Shown: positions 54,021-62,956, counted from the first letter of the stretch. The stretch is 64,000 nt of DNA from Streptomyces rishiriensis (GCF_003112535.1 NZ_BEWA01000007.1:62001-126000); one strand, 5' to 3'. Made by a program: numbers and translations. Notes: generated from the sequence alone by a model not told the origin.

Positions 54021-54686
54021 ATGACCTCACCCCCGTCCTCGCCGTCGGCTGCCTCGCTCTTGGATCTCGCCTCGACGCCCGTGGTGCCCGTGGTGGTCGT
54101 CGAGGACGCCGCCGACGCCGTGCCGCTGGCGCGGGCGCTGGTGGCGGGCGGGCTGCCCGCGATCGAGGTGACGCTGCGGACGCCGGCCGCGCTCGACGCG
54201 ATCCGGGAGATCTCCGGGGCGGTGCCGGAGGCCGTCGTGGGGGCCGGGACGGTGATCTCGCCGGAGCAGGTGACGGCGTGCGCGGCGGCGGGGGCGCGGT
54301 TCCTGGTCAGCCCCGGCTGGACGGACGTCCTGCTGACCGCGATGCGCGCCTGCGGGCTCCCCTTCCTGCCCGGGGTGTCGACGACGTCGGAGGTCGTCGC
54401 CCTGCTGGAGCGGGGTGTGCGGGACATGAAGTTCTTCCCCGCGCAGGCGGCGGGCGGTACCGCCTATCTGCGCTCGCTCGCCGGACCGCTCCCGCAGGCC
54501 CGGTTCTGCCCGACGGGCGGGATCGGTCCCGACAACGCACCGGAGTATCTCGCCCTGCCCAACGTCCGCTGTGTGGGCGGGAGTTGGATGGTCCCGCCGG
54601 AAGCGGTCGCGGCGCGGGACTGGTCCCGGATCGAGGAGCTCGCCCGCACCGCCTCCCGCCTCACCGCAGGTGGGACGTGTCGTTGA
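54021..54686 (+). CDS. eda: KDPG/KHG aldolase
   Basis: 221 residues. It splits 2-keto-3-deoxy-6-phosphogluconate (or 4-hydroxy-2-oxoglutarate) into pyruvate and an aldehyde. Class I aldolase marks: VVVVEDAADAVPLARALVAGG, GLPAIEVTLRTPAAL (Glu), VVGAGTVISPEQ, and the Schiff-base lysine in RDMKFFPAQAAGG near 140. The phosphate-binding end is FCPTGGIGPDN. The ATG at 54021 has GATGAGG as ribosome site; an ATG three codons earlier is also possible. Its 3' end overlaps the convergent RNase H gene by 26 bp. Confidence 0.93.
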   Translation: MTSPPSSPSAASLLDLASTPVVPVVVVEDAADAVPLARALVAGGLPAIEVTLRTPAALDAIREISGAVPEAVVGAGTVISPEQVTACAAAGARFLVSPGWTDVLLTAMRACGLPFLPGVSTTSEVVALLERGVRDMKFFPAQAAGGTAYLRSLAGPLPQARFCPTGGIGPDNAPEYLALPNVRCVGGSWMVPPEAVAARDWSRIEELARTASRLTAGGTCR

Positions 54687-56028
54687 ACAGGCGGACGCTG
54701 GCGTTGCCGTCCGCGAAGTAGGCCACGGCCGACAGCGACGCCGCCGACAGCTCCATGCGGAACAGGGACTCGGGCGGGGCGCCGAGGGCGAGCTGCACGA
54801 ACGTCTTGATCGGGGTCACGTGGGTGACCAGCAGGACCGTACGGCCCGCGTAGGCCGCGGCCAGTCTGTCGCGGGCGGCCGCGATGCGGACGGCGGTCGC
54901 CGCGAAGCTCTCGCCGCCGCCGGTCGGCTCGGCCTCCGGATCGGCCAGCCAGGCGTTCAGGTCGTCGGGGTAGCGTTCGCGGACCTCGCCGAAGGTCAGC
55001 CCCTCCCACGCGCCGAAGTCCGTCTCGATCAGCCCGTCGTCGACGGTGACGTCCAGCCCGAGACGGGCCGCGACCGCGCCGGCGGTCTCCCGCGTACGGG
55101 CCAGCGGGGAGGCGAGGATGTGCTGCACGGTGCCGCGCCGGGCGAGCGCGGCGGCGACCCGCTCGGCCTGTTCCCTGCCGACGTCCGAGAGGGACGGATC
55201 CGTGCCGCCGCTGCCGGAGAACCGCTTCTGCGGAGTGAGCGGCGTCTCGCCGTGCCGCAGGAGGACGAAGGTCGCGGGCGCCCCGAGGTCGGGGGCCGCA
55301 CCCCAGCCGACGGTGGGGGCGGCGACGGCGGGAACGCGGGGCGCGGCGACGGTACGGGCGGCGCGCACGTCAGCGGCGCCGGACCGCGTCGCGGCCTGCG
55401 GCTGTTCCTGTGCCTGCGGCTGTTCCTGTGCCTGCGGCTGTTGCCGTGGCTGTGGCTGCGGGGCTGACGACGGGCGGGTCCGGGTCAGCGCCTCGCGGGC
55501 CTTCGCCGCGCCCGCGACGGCGTCGCCGGGCGGTCCGGACGGCTCGGGAGCGCGCGAGGCAGCGGCGGCGGCCCTGGCGTCGAGCTCCGCCCTCGACGCC
55601 CCGGCGTCCCACTGCTCGCCCCGCTTGCCCGCGTCCATCGCCTCGTTGGCCAGCCGGTCGGCGTGCTTGTTCTGCTCGCGCGGGATCCACTCGTAGGCGA
55701 CCTGCCCGCCCGGCAGCACCCGGGCGGCCTCCGCGGCGAGCGGCTTCATGTCGGGGTGCTTGATCTTCCAGCGGCCCGACATCTGCTCGACGACCAGCTT
55801 GGAGTCCATGCGCACGCGCACCTTCGCCGAGGGATCGAGCTCACGGGCGGCCCGCAGCCCTGCCAGCAGCCCCCGGTACTCGGCCACGTTGTTGGTGGCG
55901 ACGCCGATGTACTCGGCGCGCTCGACGAGCGTCTCCCCCGTCACCGCGTCGATCACCACGCTGCCGTAGCCCGCGGGCCCCGGGTTGCCCCGTGACCCGC
56001 CGTCCGCCTCGACGATGAACTCCCGCAC
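54661..56028 (-). CDS. Bifunctional RNase H / acid phosphatase
   Basis: 455 residues. Residues 1-135 are an RNase HI domain: FIVEADGGSRGNPGPAGYG (D8), VATNNVAEYRGLL (E), RVRMDSKLVVEQM (D) and HADRLANEAMD (H/D) give the full catalytic set. A linker (about 140-250) is rich in Gln/Pro/Ala with QPQAQE repeats. The C-terminal histidine-phosphatase domain starts FVLLRHGETPLTPQKRFSG (RHG) and has VLLVTHVTPIK. It matches the mycobacterial Rv2228c architecture, in which the C-terminal part is a CobC-like alpha-ribazole phosphatase. The zinc-ribbon and Nif3 genes follow on the same strand, as in other actinomycetes. Confidence 0.95.
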   Translation of the reverse strand: MREFIVEADGGSRGNPGPAGYGSVVIDAVTGETLVERAEYIGVATNNVAEYRGLLAGLRAARELDPSAKVRVRMDSKLVVEQMSGRWKIKHPDMKPLAAEAARVLPGGQVAYEWIPREQNKHADRLANEAMDAGKRGEQWDAGASRAELDARAAAAASRAPEPSGPPGDAVAGAAKAREALTRTRPSSAPQPQPRQQPQAQEQPQAQEQPQAATRSGAADVRAARTVAAPRVPAVAAPTVGWGAAPDLGAPATFVLLRHGETPLTPQKRFSGSGGTDPSLSDVGREQAERVAAALARRGTVQHILASPLARTRETAGAVAARLGLDVTVDDGLIETDFGAWEGLTFGEVRERYPDDLNAWLADPEAEPTGGGESFAATAVRIAAARDRLAAAYAGRTVLLVTHVTPIKTFVQLALGAPPESLFRMELSAASLSAVAYFADGNASVRLFNDTSHLR

Positions 56029-56052
56029 GGATCAAGCCTCTCGGTGGCGCGG

Positions 56053-56795
56053 CTACAGACCGGACTCGGACGTGCGCACCAGGATGCGGCGGCAGTTCTC
56101 GCACCGGACGACCGTGGTGGGCGCGGCCGAGCGGATCTCGTTGATGTCGGTGATCGCCAGCTCCTGGCGGCAGCCCTGGCAGGTGCGCTGGTAGAGCCTG
56201 GCCGCGCCGATGCCGCCCTGCTGCCCGCGCAGCTTGTCGTAGAGCTTGAGCAGCTCGGCGGGGACGGACCCTGCGATGACCTCGCGCTCCTTCGTCACCG
56301 TGGCCGCCTCGCCGTCGAGTTCCTCGAGGGCCGCGTCCGGCGCGCGGTGGCGTCGTCGATCTTCCCCTGCACGGAGCCGACCCGCTCGGTCAGCTCGGCG
56401 ACCCGCTCCTGAGCGCTCTCGCGGCGCTCCATGACCTCCAGGACGACGTCTTCCAGGTCTCCCTGCCGCTTGGCGAGCGAGACGATCTCCTTCTGGAGGT
56501 TCTCCAGGTCCTTGGGGGAGGTGACGGCCCCGGAGTCGAGCCGCTGCTGGTCGCGGACGGCGCGCTGACGCACCTGGTCGACGTCCTGCTCGGCCTTGGT
56601 CTGCTCGCGGGCGGTGTCGCCCTCCTCGGTCTGCGCGGCGACGAGGAGGTCGCGCAGCTGTGTGAGGTCCTTGCTCAGCGACTCGATCTCGGCGTGCTCG
56701 GGCAGGGACCTGCGCTTGTGCGCGAGCTGCTGCAGACGGACGTCGAGGGCCTGGACGTCGAGGAGTCGGATCTGGTCGGCGGGCTCGGCGTTCAG
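56053..56795 (-). pseudogene. C4 zinc-ribbon, coiled-coil protein with a frameshift and apparent CTG start
   Basis: The expected protein (about 247 residues, Rv2229c type) begins LNAEPADQIRLLDVQALDVR, continues in one frame through a long coiled coil (LDSGAVTSPKDLENLQKEIVS), and loses the frame near 56337 (IDDATARR then TRPSR). The next frame resumes DAALEELDGEAATVTKEREV and ends with the zinc ribbon CQGCRQ ... CENCRR. One missing G in a GGG run explains it. The start is CTG inside CTGA shared with the Nif3 stop, with AGGAG 7 nt away and a TAG upstream excluding a longer frame. It is recorded as a pseudogene only because of the indel, which may be a sequencing error. Confidence 0.75.
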
Positions 56796-57658
56796 TTGGG
56801 GGCTCCTGTTGAGCTAGAGGTGGTGTCGGACGCCGCGTGGGCGGTCCAGGGGTCGGTGACCGTGCGGGAGACATGGACCCTGAGGTCCCATCCCCGACGG
56901 TCGGAGATCTCGTCGAGCTGGGATGCCGCCAGCTCGCACCAGGGCCACTCGGTGGCCCAGTGCGCCGCGTCGAGCAGCGCGAGAGGACGGGGGGCGCCGG
57001 CCGCGATGAACTCCGACGCCGGGTGGTGGCGCAGGTCCGCGGTGAGGAAGGCGTCGACGCCTGCTGCGCGGACCTGCTCGAAGAGGCTGTCCCCGGAGCC
57101 GCCGCTGACGGCCACCCTCCGTACGAGCGCCTCCGGGTCCCCGGCCACCCGGATTCCCTGCGCGGTGGCGGGCAGCCGCTCGGCGGCGCGGGCGGCGAGT
57201 TCGCGGACGGTGACCGGGTGGTCGAGTTCGCAGACGCGCCCGAGGCCGCGCCGCCCCCCGCCGTCGCTCGGGTCCGGCACCAGGGGGCCGACGACCCGCA
57301 GGTCGAGGGCGCCGGCGAGGGCGTCGCTCACTCCGGGGTCGGCGGTGTCGGCGTTGGTGTGGGCGACGTGCAGGGCGACGTCGTTCTTGATGAGGGTGTG
57401 CACGACACGGCCCTTGAAGGTGGAGGCCGCGACGGTCGTCGTCCCGCGCAGATACAGCGGGTGGTGGGTGACGAGCAGGTCGGCGCCGAGCTTCACGGCC
57501 TCGTCGACGATCTCCTGGACGGGGTCGACCGCGAACAGGACCCGGGAGACCTGCTGCCCGGGATCGCCCACGACCGTACCGACCGCGTCCCAGGACTCGG
57601 CCCGTTCGGCGGGCCACAGGTTCTCCAGCGCGGCGATGACTTCAGACAGACGGGGCAC
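56792..57658 (-). CDS. Nif3-like dinuclear metal centre protein
   Basis: 288 residues. The usual metal-binding blocks are present: ERAESWDAVGTVVGD near residue 20, ADLLVTHHPLYLRG (two His), HVAHTNADTADPGVSDALA, and later LTADLRHHPASEF and LALLDAAHWATEWP. Members are hexameric proteins with a GTP cyclohydrolase I type 2-like fold and unknown in vivo function. GTG complementary to 57656-57658 was chosen because VPRLSEVIAALENLWPAE is the typical N-terminus; a TTG two codons earlier is possible. Its stop overlaps the start of the zinc-ribbon gene. Confidence 0.92.
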   Translation of the reverse strand: MPRLSEVIAALENLWPAERAESWDAVGTVVGDPGQQVSRVLFAVDPVQEIVDEAVKLGADLLVTHHPLYLRGTTTVAASTFKGRVVHTLIKNDVALHVAHTNADTADPGVSDALAGALDLRVVGPLVPDPSDGGGRRGLGRVCELDHPVTVRELAARAAERLPATAQGIRVAGDPEALVRRVAVSGGSGDSLFEQVRAAGVDAFLTADLRHHPASEFIAAGAPRPLALLDAAHWATEWPWCELAASQLDEISDRRGWDLRVHVSRTVTDPWTAHAASDTTSSSTGAPN

Positions 57659-57926
57659 GAACAAAAGGCTACCTGCCCCCTCTGCGCGCCCGCACCGCCC
57701 GTACCGCCCCTCTCAGGAGAACGGGCCCGTCACGCGCGGTCGGCGCGCCGAACCCGGCCGCGGCGGGGGCCGCGGGCGGCCCTTCGGACGGCCGGGCGAA
57801 GCACACGCGTTCCTCCGACCTCAGGCGAATCGCTTCTGCGCCACTCCTTCGAGGGAAGAAGGCAGCTCGTGGGACCCACGCCCGCGCGTGCGAAAACTAG
57901 CGTTCGTCGCCGGAGGTGACACAACG

Positions 57927-59180
57927 ATGCCGACGCCGATTCCGATGCCGACGACGACACCGCCGACGCCGATTCCGACGCCGACGCCGACGCCGACGCA
58001 TATGCCGATGCCGATGCCGGCCTGTGCGATCGAGCCCACCGCGGCGGACGGCGAGATCCTCGAGCCCGCACCGCACGGGGACTGCGTGATCACGGCGAAC
58101 GGCGCCTACGCCGCACGCCTCGCCCGCGACGGCGACTCCTGGTTCCCGGAGCGCTGGACCCTGGACGGCCCCGAGCCCTACGCCGTGCCGCTGCCCGGCA
58201 ACCAGCCGGAGGAGCCCGGCACCGAGGTGCACCCGATGGCCGACGGCCGGGTCCTCATCCGGCGGTTCGCCGACGGACGGCACGCCTTCTCCCTGCTGTA
58301 CCCCACCGGCCCCGGCACGGGCGAACTGCCGCTGGGCGCCGTCGAGTGCCCCGACGAGGGCGCCCGGCTGCGCCTGCTCCCGCCGGCCCCCTGCGGCGAA
58401 CGCGCCTACGCCCTGGCCGTCGGCCGCTTCACGACGACCGTGTGGCTGGTCGCGGGCGGGTCCTTCGGCCCCGAGCACCTCGCGGAGATCGCGGGGCGCT
58501 GCTCCGGCGGCGTCTGGCTGGACCGCACGGGCCGCATGCTCGCGCTGGACCAGGAGGTCGCCGGCCGGACCAAGACCGTCGTGGTGGACCTGGAGCGCGG
58601 GGGCGAAGTATCCCCCCTGCTGCAGCTCGCCGCCGACAGCGACGACCGTCTGCTGCTCTCCGACCCCGACAGCGGCCTGCTGCTCATCGCCTCGGACGCC
58701 CCCTCGCCGGGAGAGACCCGCCTGGGCTGGGGAGTCCTCGGCAGCACGCTGCCGGTCCGCTTCCCGGAGTGCCTGCGACTGCCCGACCTCGTGCTCACCC
58801 CCTTCGCGATCCAGCCGGGCCAGATGCTCGTGCCGGAGGCCTGCGCGGTGGCGCTCCGGATCGACGGCCCCTTCGGCGCCTGGGTCGGCGTCTGGCGCCC
58901 CGCCGAACGCAGGCTGCACCAACTCGTCCCCCCGCAGGGGTGGTTGGCGGGCAGCGGGCTGTGGACGCCGGACGGTGTGCTGCGTCTGCCGTACGCCACC
59001 GAGGCCGAACCGTGTGGCGTGGCGCCGCTGACCGCGCCGGCCGCGCCCCCGCCCGAAGCCGCCTTCGACGGCGAGCCCGCCCCCTCGGGGGAAGCGTCGG
59101 AACCGGCGGCTCCGGCGCCCTGCGCACCCCGTCCGATCCCCCTCCAACAGGCCCCTCTGGGCGGCCTTGTAACGAAGTAG
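57927..59180 (+). CDS. Large hypothetical protein with a Pro/Thr/Met repeat N-terminus
   Basis: 417 residues. GGAGGTGACACAACG precedes the ATG. The first 33 residues are low complexity (MPTPIPMPTTTPPTPIP and so on), encoded by CCGACG/CCGATG-type hexamers at 57929-58020. The rest has a repetitive beta-rich pattern (LEPAPHGDCVITANGAYAA, VHPMADGRVLIRRF, LDRTGRMLALDQEV), suggestive of a beta-propeller, though no family is named. No signal peptide is obvious. The C-terminus is Pro/Ala-rich. Confidence 0.75.
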   Translation: MPTPIPMPTTTPPTPIPTPTPTPTHMPMPMPACAIEPTAADGEILEPAPHGDCVITANGAYAARLARDGDSWFPERWTLDGPEPYAVPLPGNQPEEPGTEVHPMADGRVLIRRFADGRHAFSLLYPTGPGTGELPLGAVECPDEGARLRLLPPAPCGERAYALAVGRFTTTVWLVAGGSFGPEHLAEIAGRCSGGVWLDRTGRMLALDQEVAGRTKTVVVDLERGGEVSPLLQLAADSDDRLLLSDPDSGLLLIASDAPSPGETRLGWGVLGSTLPVRFPECLRLPDLVLTPFAIQPGQMLVPEACAVALRIDGPFGAWVGVWRPAERRLHQLVPPQGWLAGSGLWTPDGVLRLPYATEAEPCGVAPLTAPAAPPPEAAFDGEPAPSGEASEPAAPAPCAPRPIPLQQAPLGGLVTK

Positions 59181-59277
59181 CTGCGGTTGGCGTGGCCGCC
59201 TGGATTCGCCCCTCGGTGTGCTGGATAAAATCGCCCGGCTGTAAAGAAAGATCATGTTGACGGGGTGAACTTTTCCG

Positions 59278-59448
59278 ATGAGCGACACAAGCACGATGCG
59301 GCCGCTGACCACCGACTCCCAGGACACGGCCGGTCACGGCCGGCACCGGGGCCCGGTCTCGTCTCACGACGGCGACTCGGCACCGCACGGCCGGCACCGC
59401 AAGCCGGCTGAGAACCGGGCCGACGACAGGGCCGAGGCGACTGTCTGA
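59278..59448 (+). CDS. Small hydrophilic protein with two GRHR motifs
   Basis: 56 residues starting MSDTSTMRPLTTDSQDTAG. Two similar segments, AGHGRHRGPVSSHDG and APHGRHRKPAENR, suggest an internal repeat. The GGGGTGA ribosome site, high GC third positions and a strong terminator 20 bp after the stop support it as a gene. Probably disordered. Function unknown. Confidence 0.65.
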   Translation: MSDTSTMRPLTTDSQDTAGHGRHRGPVSSHDGDSAPHGRHRKPAENRADDRAEATV

Positions 59449-59467
59449 CAGCGCCGGGAACACAGCG

Positions 59468-59505
59468 AAGGGGCTCCGGCCGTCCATGGACGGCCGGAGC
59501 CCCTT
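59468..59505 (+). terminator. Very strong terminator hairpin
   Basis: AAGGGGCTCCGGCCGTCC (59468-59485) pairs over 18 bp with the segment 59488-59505, with a two-base centre. It follows the small protein gene and also lies beyond the end of the convergent SDR operon. Confidence 0.88.
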
Positions 59506-59635
59506 CCGCATACCCCACCCGTCCCCGCGCCGCATGTCTCGCCTTCCGCCGCGCCACATGCGTCACACGTCGCCGCGCCGCATGCCCTCACCCGTCGCCG
59601 CGCCGCGCGCCCTGCCCGTCGCCGCGCCGCGTCCC

Positions 59636-60619
59636 TTACCCCTCGCCGCGCTTCAGTCCCAGCACCTCCGCCGCCGCGAACGTCTCCCCGGCCGGCCGCT
59701 GGGCGAAGTGCGCGCCGAGGACGGCGTCCAGTTCCTCATAGCCGAACGTGTCCTCCTTGCTGTCGAACTTCGCGCGCACACGCGGCCGTTCGACGACGGC
59801 GACCATGCCTCCGTGCACCACCAGCAGCTGTCCGTTGATCCGCGCGGCGGCCGGCGAGGCCAGATAGCCGACCAACGGGGCGACATGCTCGGGAGCGAGC
59901 GGGTCGAGCCCGCCGCCCTCCGGCCCGGACAGCCCGGCGAAGACGTCCTCCGTCATCCGGGTGCGGGCGCGGGGGCAGATGACGTTGGCCGTCACCCCGT
60001 ACTTGGCGAGCGCGAGCGCCGTGGACGTCGTCAGCCCGACGATCCCGCCCTTCGCCGCCGCGTAGTTGGGCTGCCCGGCCGATCCCGCGAGGAACGCCTC
60101 CGACGAGGTGTTCACGATCCGCCCGTACACCGGCGACCCCGACCGCTTGGAGCGCTCACGCCAGTGCGCGGCGGCGAACCGGGTCGTGTTGAAGTGGCCC
60201 TTGAGGTGGACCCGGACGACCGCGTCCCACTCCTCCTCGGCCATCGAGAAGACCATGCGGTCGCGCAGGATGCCCGCGTTGTTGACCAGTACGTCCAGCT
60301 TGCCGAACTCGGCGATCGCCGACTCGACGAGCAGCCGGGCCTGTTCGAAGTCGGCGACGTCCCCGGTGTGGGCGAACGCCGTGCCGCCCGCCGACCGGAT
60401 CTCGCGGGCCACCTCCTCGGCGGGAGCGGCCGACGCCTCGCCCGAACCGTCGCGGCCTGGCTGGCCGAAGTCGTTGACGACGACGGCCGCGCCCAGCCGG
60501 GCCAGTTCCAGCGCCTCGGCCCGGCCGAGCCCGCGCCCGGCGCCGGTGACGATCGCCGAGAGTCCCTCCAGCGGCCGGGACACATGGCGGGAGACACGGT
60601 CGGGAGTGTGCTGAGACAT
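59636..60619 (-). CDS. SDR family 3-hydroxyacyl-CoA / hydroxysteroid dehydrogenase-like
   Basis: 327 residues. SAIVTGAGRGLGRAEALELARLG is the cofactor motif, VVVNDFGQPGRDGSG the NAD-type acidic turn, and DVLVNNAGILRDRMVF the central strand. The catalytic set is Ser in IVNTSSEAF and YAAAKGG. The length and the VVNDFG plus ILRD signature are those of the 17-beta-HSD type 4 / Hsd4A group acting on CoA thioesters. It is the last gene of the MaoC-ADH-SDR operon, 9 bp after the ADH gene. Confidence 0.88.
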   Translation of the reverse strand: MSQHTPDRVSRHVSRPLEGLSAIVTGAGRGLGRAEALELARLGAAVVVNDFGQPGRDGSGEASAAPAEEVAREIRSAGGTAFAHTGDVADFEQARLLVESAIAEFGKLDVLVNNAGILRDRMVFSMAEEEWDAVVRVHLKGHFNTTRFAAAHWRERSKRSGSPVYGRIVNTSSEAFLAGSAGQPNYAAAKGGIVGLTTSTALALAKYGVTANVICPRARTRMTEDVFAGLSGPEGGGLDPLAPEHVAPLVGYLASPAAARINGQLLVVHGGMVAVVERPRVRAKFDSKEDTFGYEELDAVLGAHFAQRPAGETFAAAEVLGLKRGEG

Positions 60620-60628
60620 GCGGCGGCC

Positions 60629-61705
60629 TCAGATCTCGATGCACGTGCGGAGCGCGGCCCCGGTACGCATCTGGTCGAGGGCCTCGTTGATCTCGGCGAG
60701 TGCCACACGGTGCGTGATCAGGCCCGACAGGTCGATCCGGCCGGCCCGCCACAGGGCGATCGTCCGCTCGTAGGAGCGCAGGACGTCGCCGCCGCCGTAC
60801 ATCGACGGCAGGATCCGCTTCTCGTCGAAGAACAGCTCGAACATGTTGAGCTGGAGGTAGTCGTCCAGGGCGCCCGCCCCGACGACGACGAGGGTGCCGC
60901 CGCGCCGGGTGTTCTCGTACGCGGTGCGCGCGGTCGAGGAACGGCCGACGACCTCGAAGACGTAGTCGAACCCCTCGCCCCCGGTGACGAGTTGCTTCGC
61001 GCCGGGCAGCTCCTCCGGCGAGACGGCCTTCGTGGCCCCGAAGTCCAGTGCGGCGTCCCGGCGCGAGGCGACCGGGTCGACGGCGACGATCTCGGCGGCG
61101 CCCTTGAGCCGCGCGCCCTGGATCGCGGAGATGCCGACGCCCCCGCAGCCGATGACGGCGACCGACGAACCGGCCTCCACGTCCGCCGTGTTGAGCGCGG
61201 CGCCCAGTCCGGTGGTCACGCCGCATCCGATGAGCGCGGCGATGTCGAAGGGGACGTCGTCGGGGATCGGGACCGCACAGCCCGCGTCGACGACGACCTC
61301 CTCGGCGAACGTCCCGGTGCCCGCGAAGCCGAAGACGTCCCCGCCGGGGCGGCGGAAGTTGGGCGTGCCCGCGTTCATGAACCCGGCCAGGCACAGTTCG
61401 GTCTGACCGCGCTTGCAGGCGGGACACGCCCCACAGGCCGGCAGCCAGCAGACGACCACCCGGTCGCCGGGCTTCACCCGGGTGACGCCCTCCCCCACCT
61501 CCAGGATCTCGCCCGCGCCCTCGTGTCCGGGCACGAACGGCGCGGGCTGCGGCAGCACCCCGCCCATCGCGGAGAGGTCCGAGTGGCACAGCCCCGTGGC
61601 CCGCACCCGGATCCTGACCCGGCCCGGGCCGAAGCCCACCGCCTCGACGTCGTCGAGGACCTCCAGCTTGTCCTGACCGATCTCGTGCAGTACGGCTGCG
61701 CGCAT
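60629..61705 (-). CDS. Zn-dependent alcohol dehydrogenase
   Basis: 358 residues of the MDR superfamily. Catalytic zinc ligands: C in ATGLCHSDLS near 40, H in PGHEGAGEI, and C in ALIGCGVTTGLG near 160. Structural zinc cysteines: WLPACGACPACKRGQTELC. The cofactor motif is VIGCGGVGISAIQGA, with VDPVASRRD after it. It resembles class-III-like alcohol dehydrogenases of actinobacterial lipid catabolism. It lies between the MaoC and SDR genes. Confidence 0.93.
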   Translation of the reverse strand: MRAAVLHEIGQDKLEVLDDVEAVGFGPGRVRIRVRATGLCHSDLSAMGGVLPQPAPFVPGHEGAGEILEVGEGVTRVKPGDRVVVCWLPACGACPACKRGQTELCLAGFMNAGTPNFRRPGGDVFGFAGTGTFAEEVVVDAGCAVPIPDDVPFDIAALIGCGVTTGLGAALNTADVEAGSSVAVIGCGGVGISAIQGARLKGAAEIVAVDPVASRRDAALDFGATKAVSPEELPGAKQLVTGGEGFDYVFEVVGRSSTARTAYENTRRGGTLVVVGAGALDDYLQLNMFELFFDEKRILPSMYGGGDVLRSYERTIALWRAGRIDLSGLITHRVALAEINEALDQMRTGAALRTCIEI

Positions 61706-61744
61706 GGTGCGGCTCCCCTCGGGTCCCCTCGGATGCTGGGTGGT

Positions 61745-61850
61745 TCTGGAGGTGGTGCAGAAGATGGTTCTGGAGGTGGTGCAGAACGTGCTTCAGGCGG
61801 TGGTGCAGAACGTGCTTCAGGCGGTGGTGCAGAAAGCGCTTCAGGCGGTG
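61745..61850. repeat. 24-bp tandem repeat between the MaoC and ADH genes
   Basis: Units start at 61745, 61769, 61793, 61817 and 61841 (GGTGGTGCAGAA is common to the first four), about 4.5 copies of 24 bp. A second, looser repeat of GGTGGTGACGGCGGTGCACG follows at 61870-61935. As the unit is a multiple of three, long open frames run through it on both strands but none looks genuine. Confidence 0.85.
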
Positions 61851-61946
61851 GCGCGGTATTTCGTGCGGGGGTGGTGACGGCGGTGCACGGGATGAAGGCG
61901 ATGGCGCACGGGGTGGTGACGGCGGTGCACGCGGTGATGACGGCGG

Positions 61947-62804
61947 TCAGGCGTGTTCGACGATCGTGTCGGCGAGGACCGGTGCGTCGTCCCGCTGGAC
62001 GGCGCTGACGGCCACCCGGACCGTCCCCTCGCCGCGCCACATGCGGATGCGCAGGGTCTCCCCCGGGAACACCACTCCGGCGAACCGCGTCGCGTAGCCG
62101 CGCACCCGCGTGACGTCACCGTCGAGCAGCGTGTCGACGACCGCCTTGAGCGTGATGCCGTAGGTGCACAGGCCGTGCAGGATGGGCCGGTCGAACCCGG
62201 CGGACTTCGCGAACTCCGGGTCGGCGTGCAGCGGGTTGTAGTCGCCGGAGAGGCGGTAGAGGAGGGCCTGGTCCTCGCGGACGGCCCGCTCGACCTCCTT
62301 GTCGGGATCGCCGGAGGGCGGGTCCAGCCGGGCGGAGGGGCCCCGGTCGCCGCCCCAGCCGCCCTCTCCGCGCACGAAGATCTGGGCGTCGTTGGTCCAC
62401 AGGGGCCCCTCCGCGTCGGCGACCTCGGTGCGCATGACGAGGACGGCCGCCTTGCCCTTGTCGTACACGCCCGCGATGCGCCCGGTCGCCGTGGCCCGGC
62501 CCGCGACCGGGAGGGGGCGGTGGATCTCCAGGCGCTGGCCGCCGTGCAGGACGCGGGCCAGGTCGACCTCGACGCCGGGCATGGACAGTCCGCTGATCAC
62601 GCCGGGTGAGCCGGAGCCCGCGACGGTGGCGAAACTCGGCAGGACGTGCAGCCGGGACTCCAGTGTGTACCGCAGTTCGTCGGGGTCGGTGGCCGGTACG
62701 CCCGCGCCGATGCCGAGGTGGTACAGCTGGACGTCCCGGCGGTCCCAGGCGATCTCGCCGGTCCGGGGTTCGGCGGCGAGCGCCTTGGCTGCGTCGATGG
62801 GCAT
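61947..62804 (-). CDS. MaoC-like enoyl-CoA hydratase, Hsd4B-like
   Basis: 285 residues. The start PIDAAKALAAEPRTGEIAWD and DVQLYHLGIGAGVP match the two-domain (R)-hydratase family of actinobacterial steroid side-chain breakdown. The hydratase-2 motif is complete: YRLSGDYNPLHADPEFAKSAGF (D and H catalytic) followed by PILHGLCTYGITLKAVVD. CAGGAGC precedes the ATG complementary to 62802-62804. It hydrates trans-2-enoyl-CoA to the 3-hydroxyacyl-CoA, which the SDR in the same operon could oxidise. A promoter and a KstR-like box are upstream. Confidence 0.9.
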   Translation of the reverse strand: MPIDAAKALAAEPRTGEIAWDRRDVQLYHLGIGAGVPATDPDELRYTLESRLHVLPSFATVAGSGSPGVISGLSMPGVEVDLARVLHGGQRLEIHRPLPVAGRATATGRIAGVYDKGKAAVLVMRTEVADAEGPLWTNDAQIFVRGEGGWGGDRGPSARLDPPSGDPDKEVERAVREDQALLYRLSGDYNPLHADPEFAKSAGFDRPILHGLCTYGITLKAVVDTLLDGDVTRVRGYATRFAGVVFPGETLRIRMWRGEGTVRVAVSAVQRDDAPVLADTIVEHA

Positions 62805-62956
62805 GGGGCTCCTGATCGCTCGGATCGCTCGGATCGTGTCGAGACCTCGGCACGGCCGTCCGCACCGATCGGCCGCACCGAGGTCGCCACGGGGCCGCGG
62901 AACGCGTCCTCCACGGAACAGAAACAGGAACAGAAAACAGAAAACAACAACAGATC

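Noticed and set aside
59486..62008. An 840-codon open frame on the plus strand
   Set aside because: It is antisense to the SDR and ADH genes, which have complete catalytic motifs; its tail only translates the 24-bp repeat.
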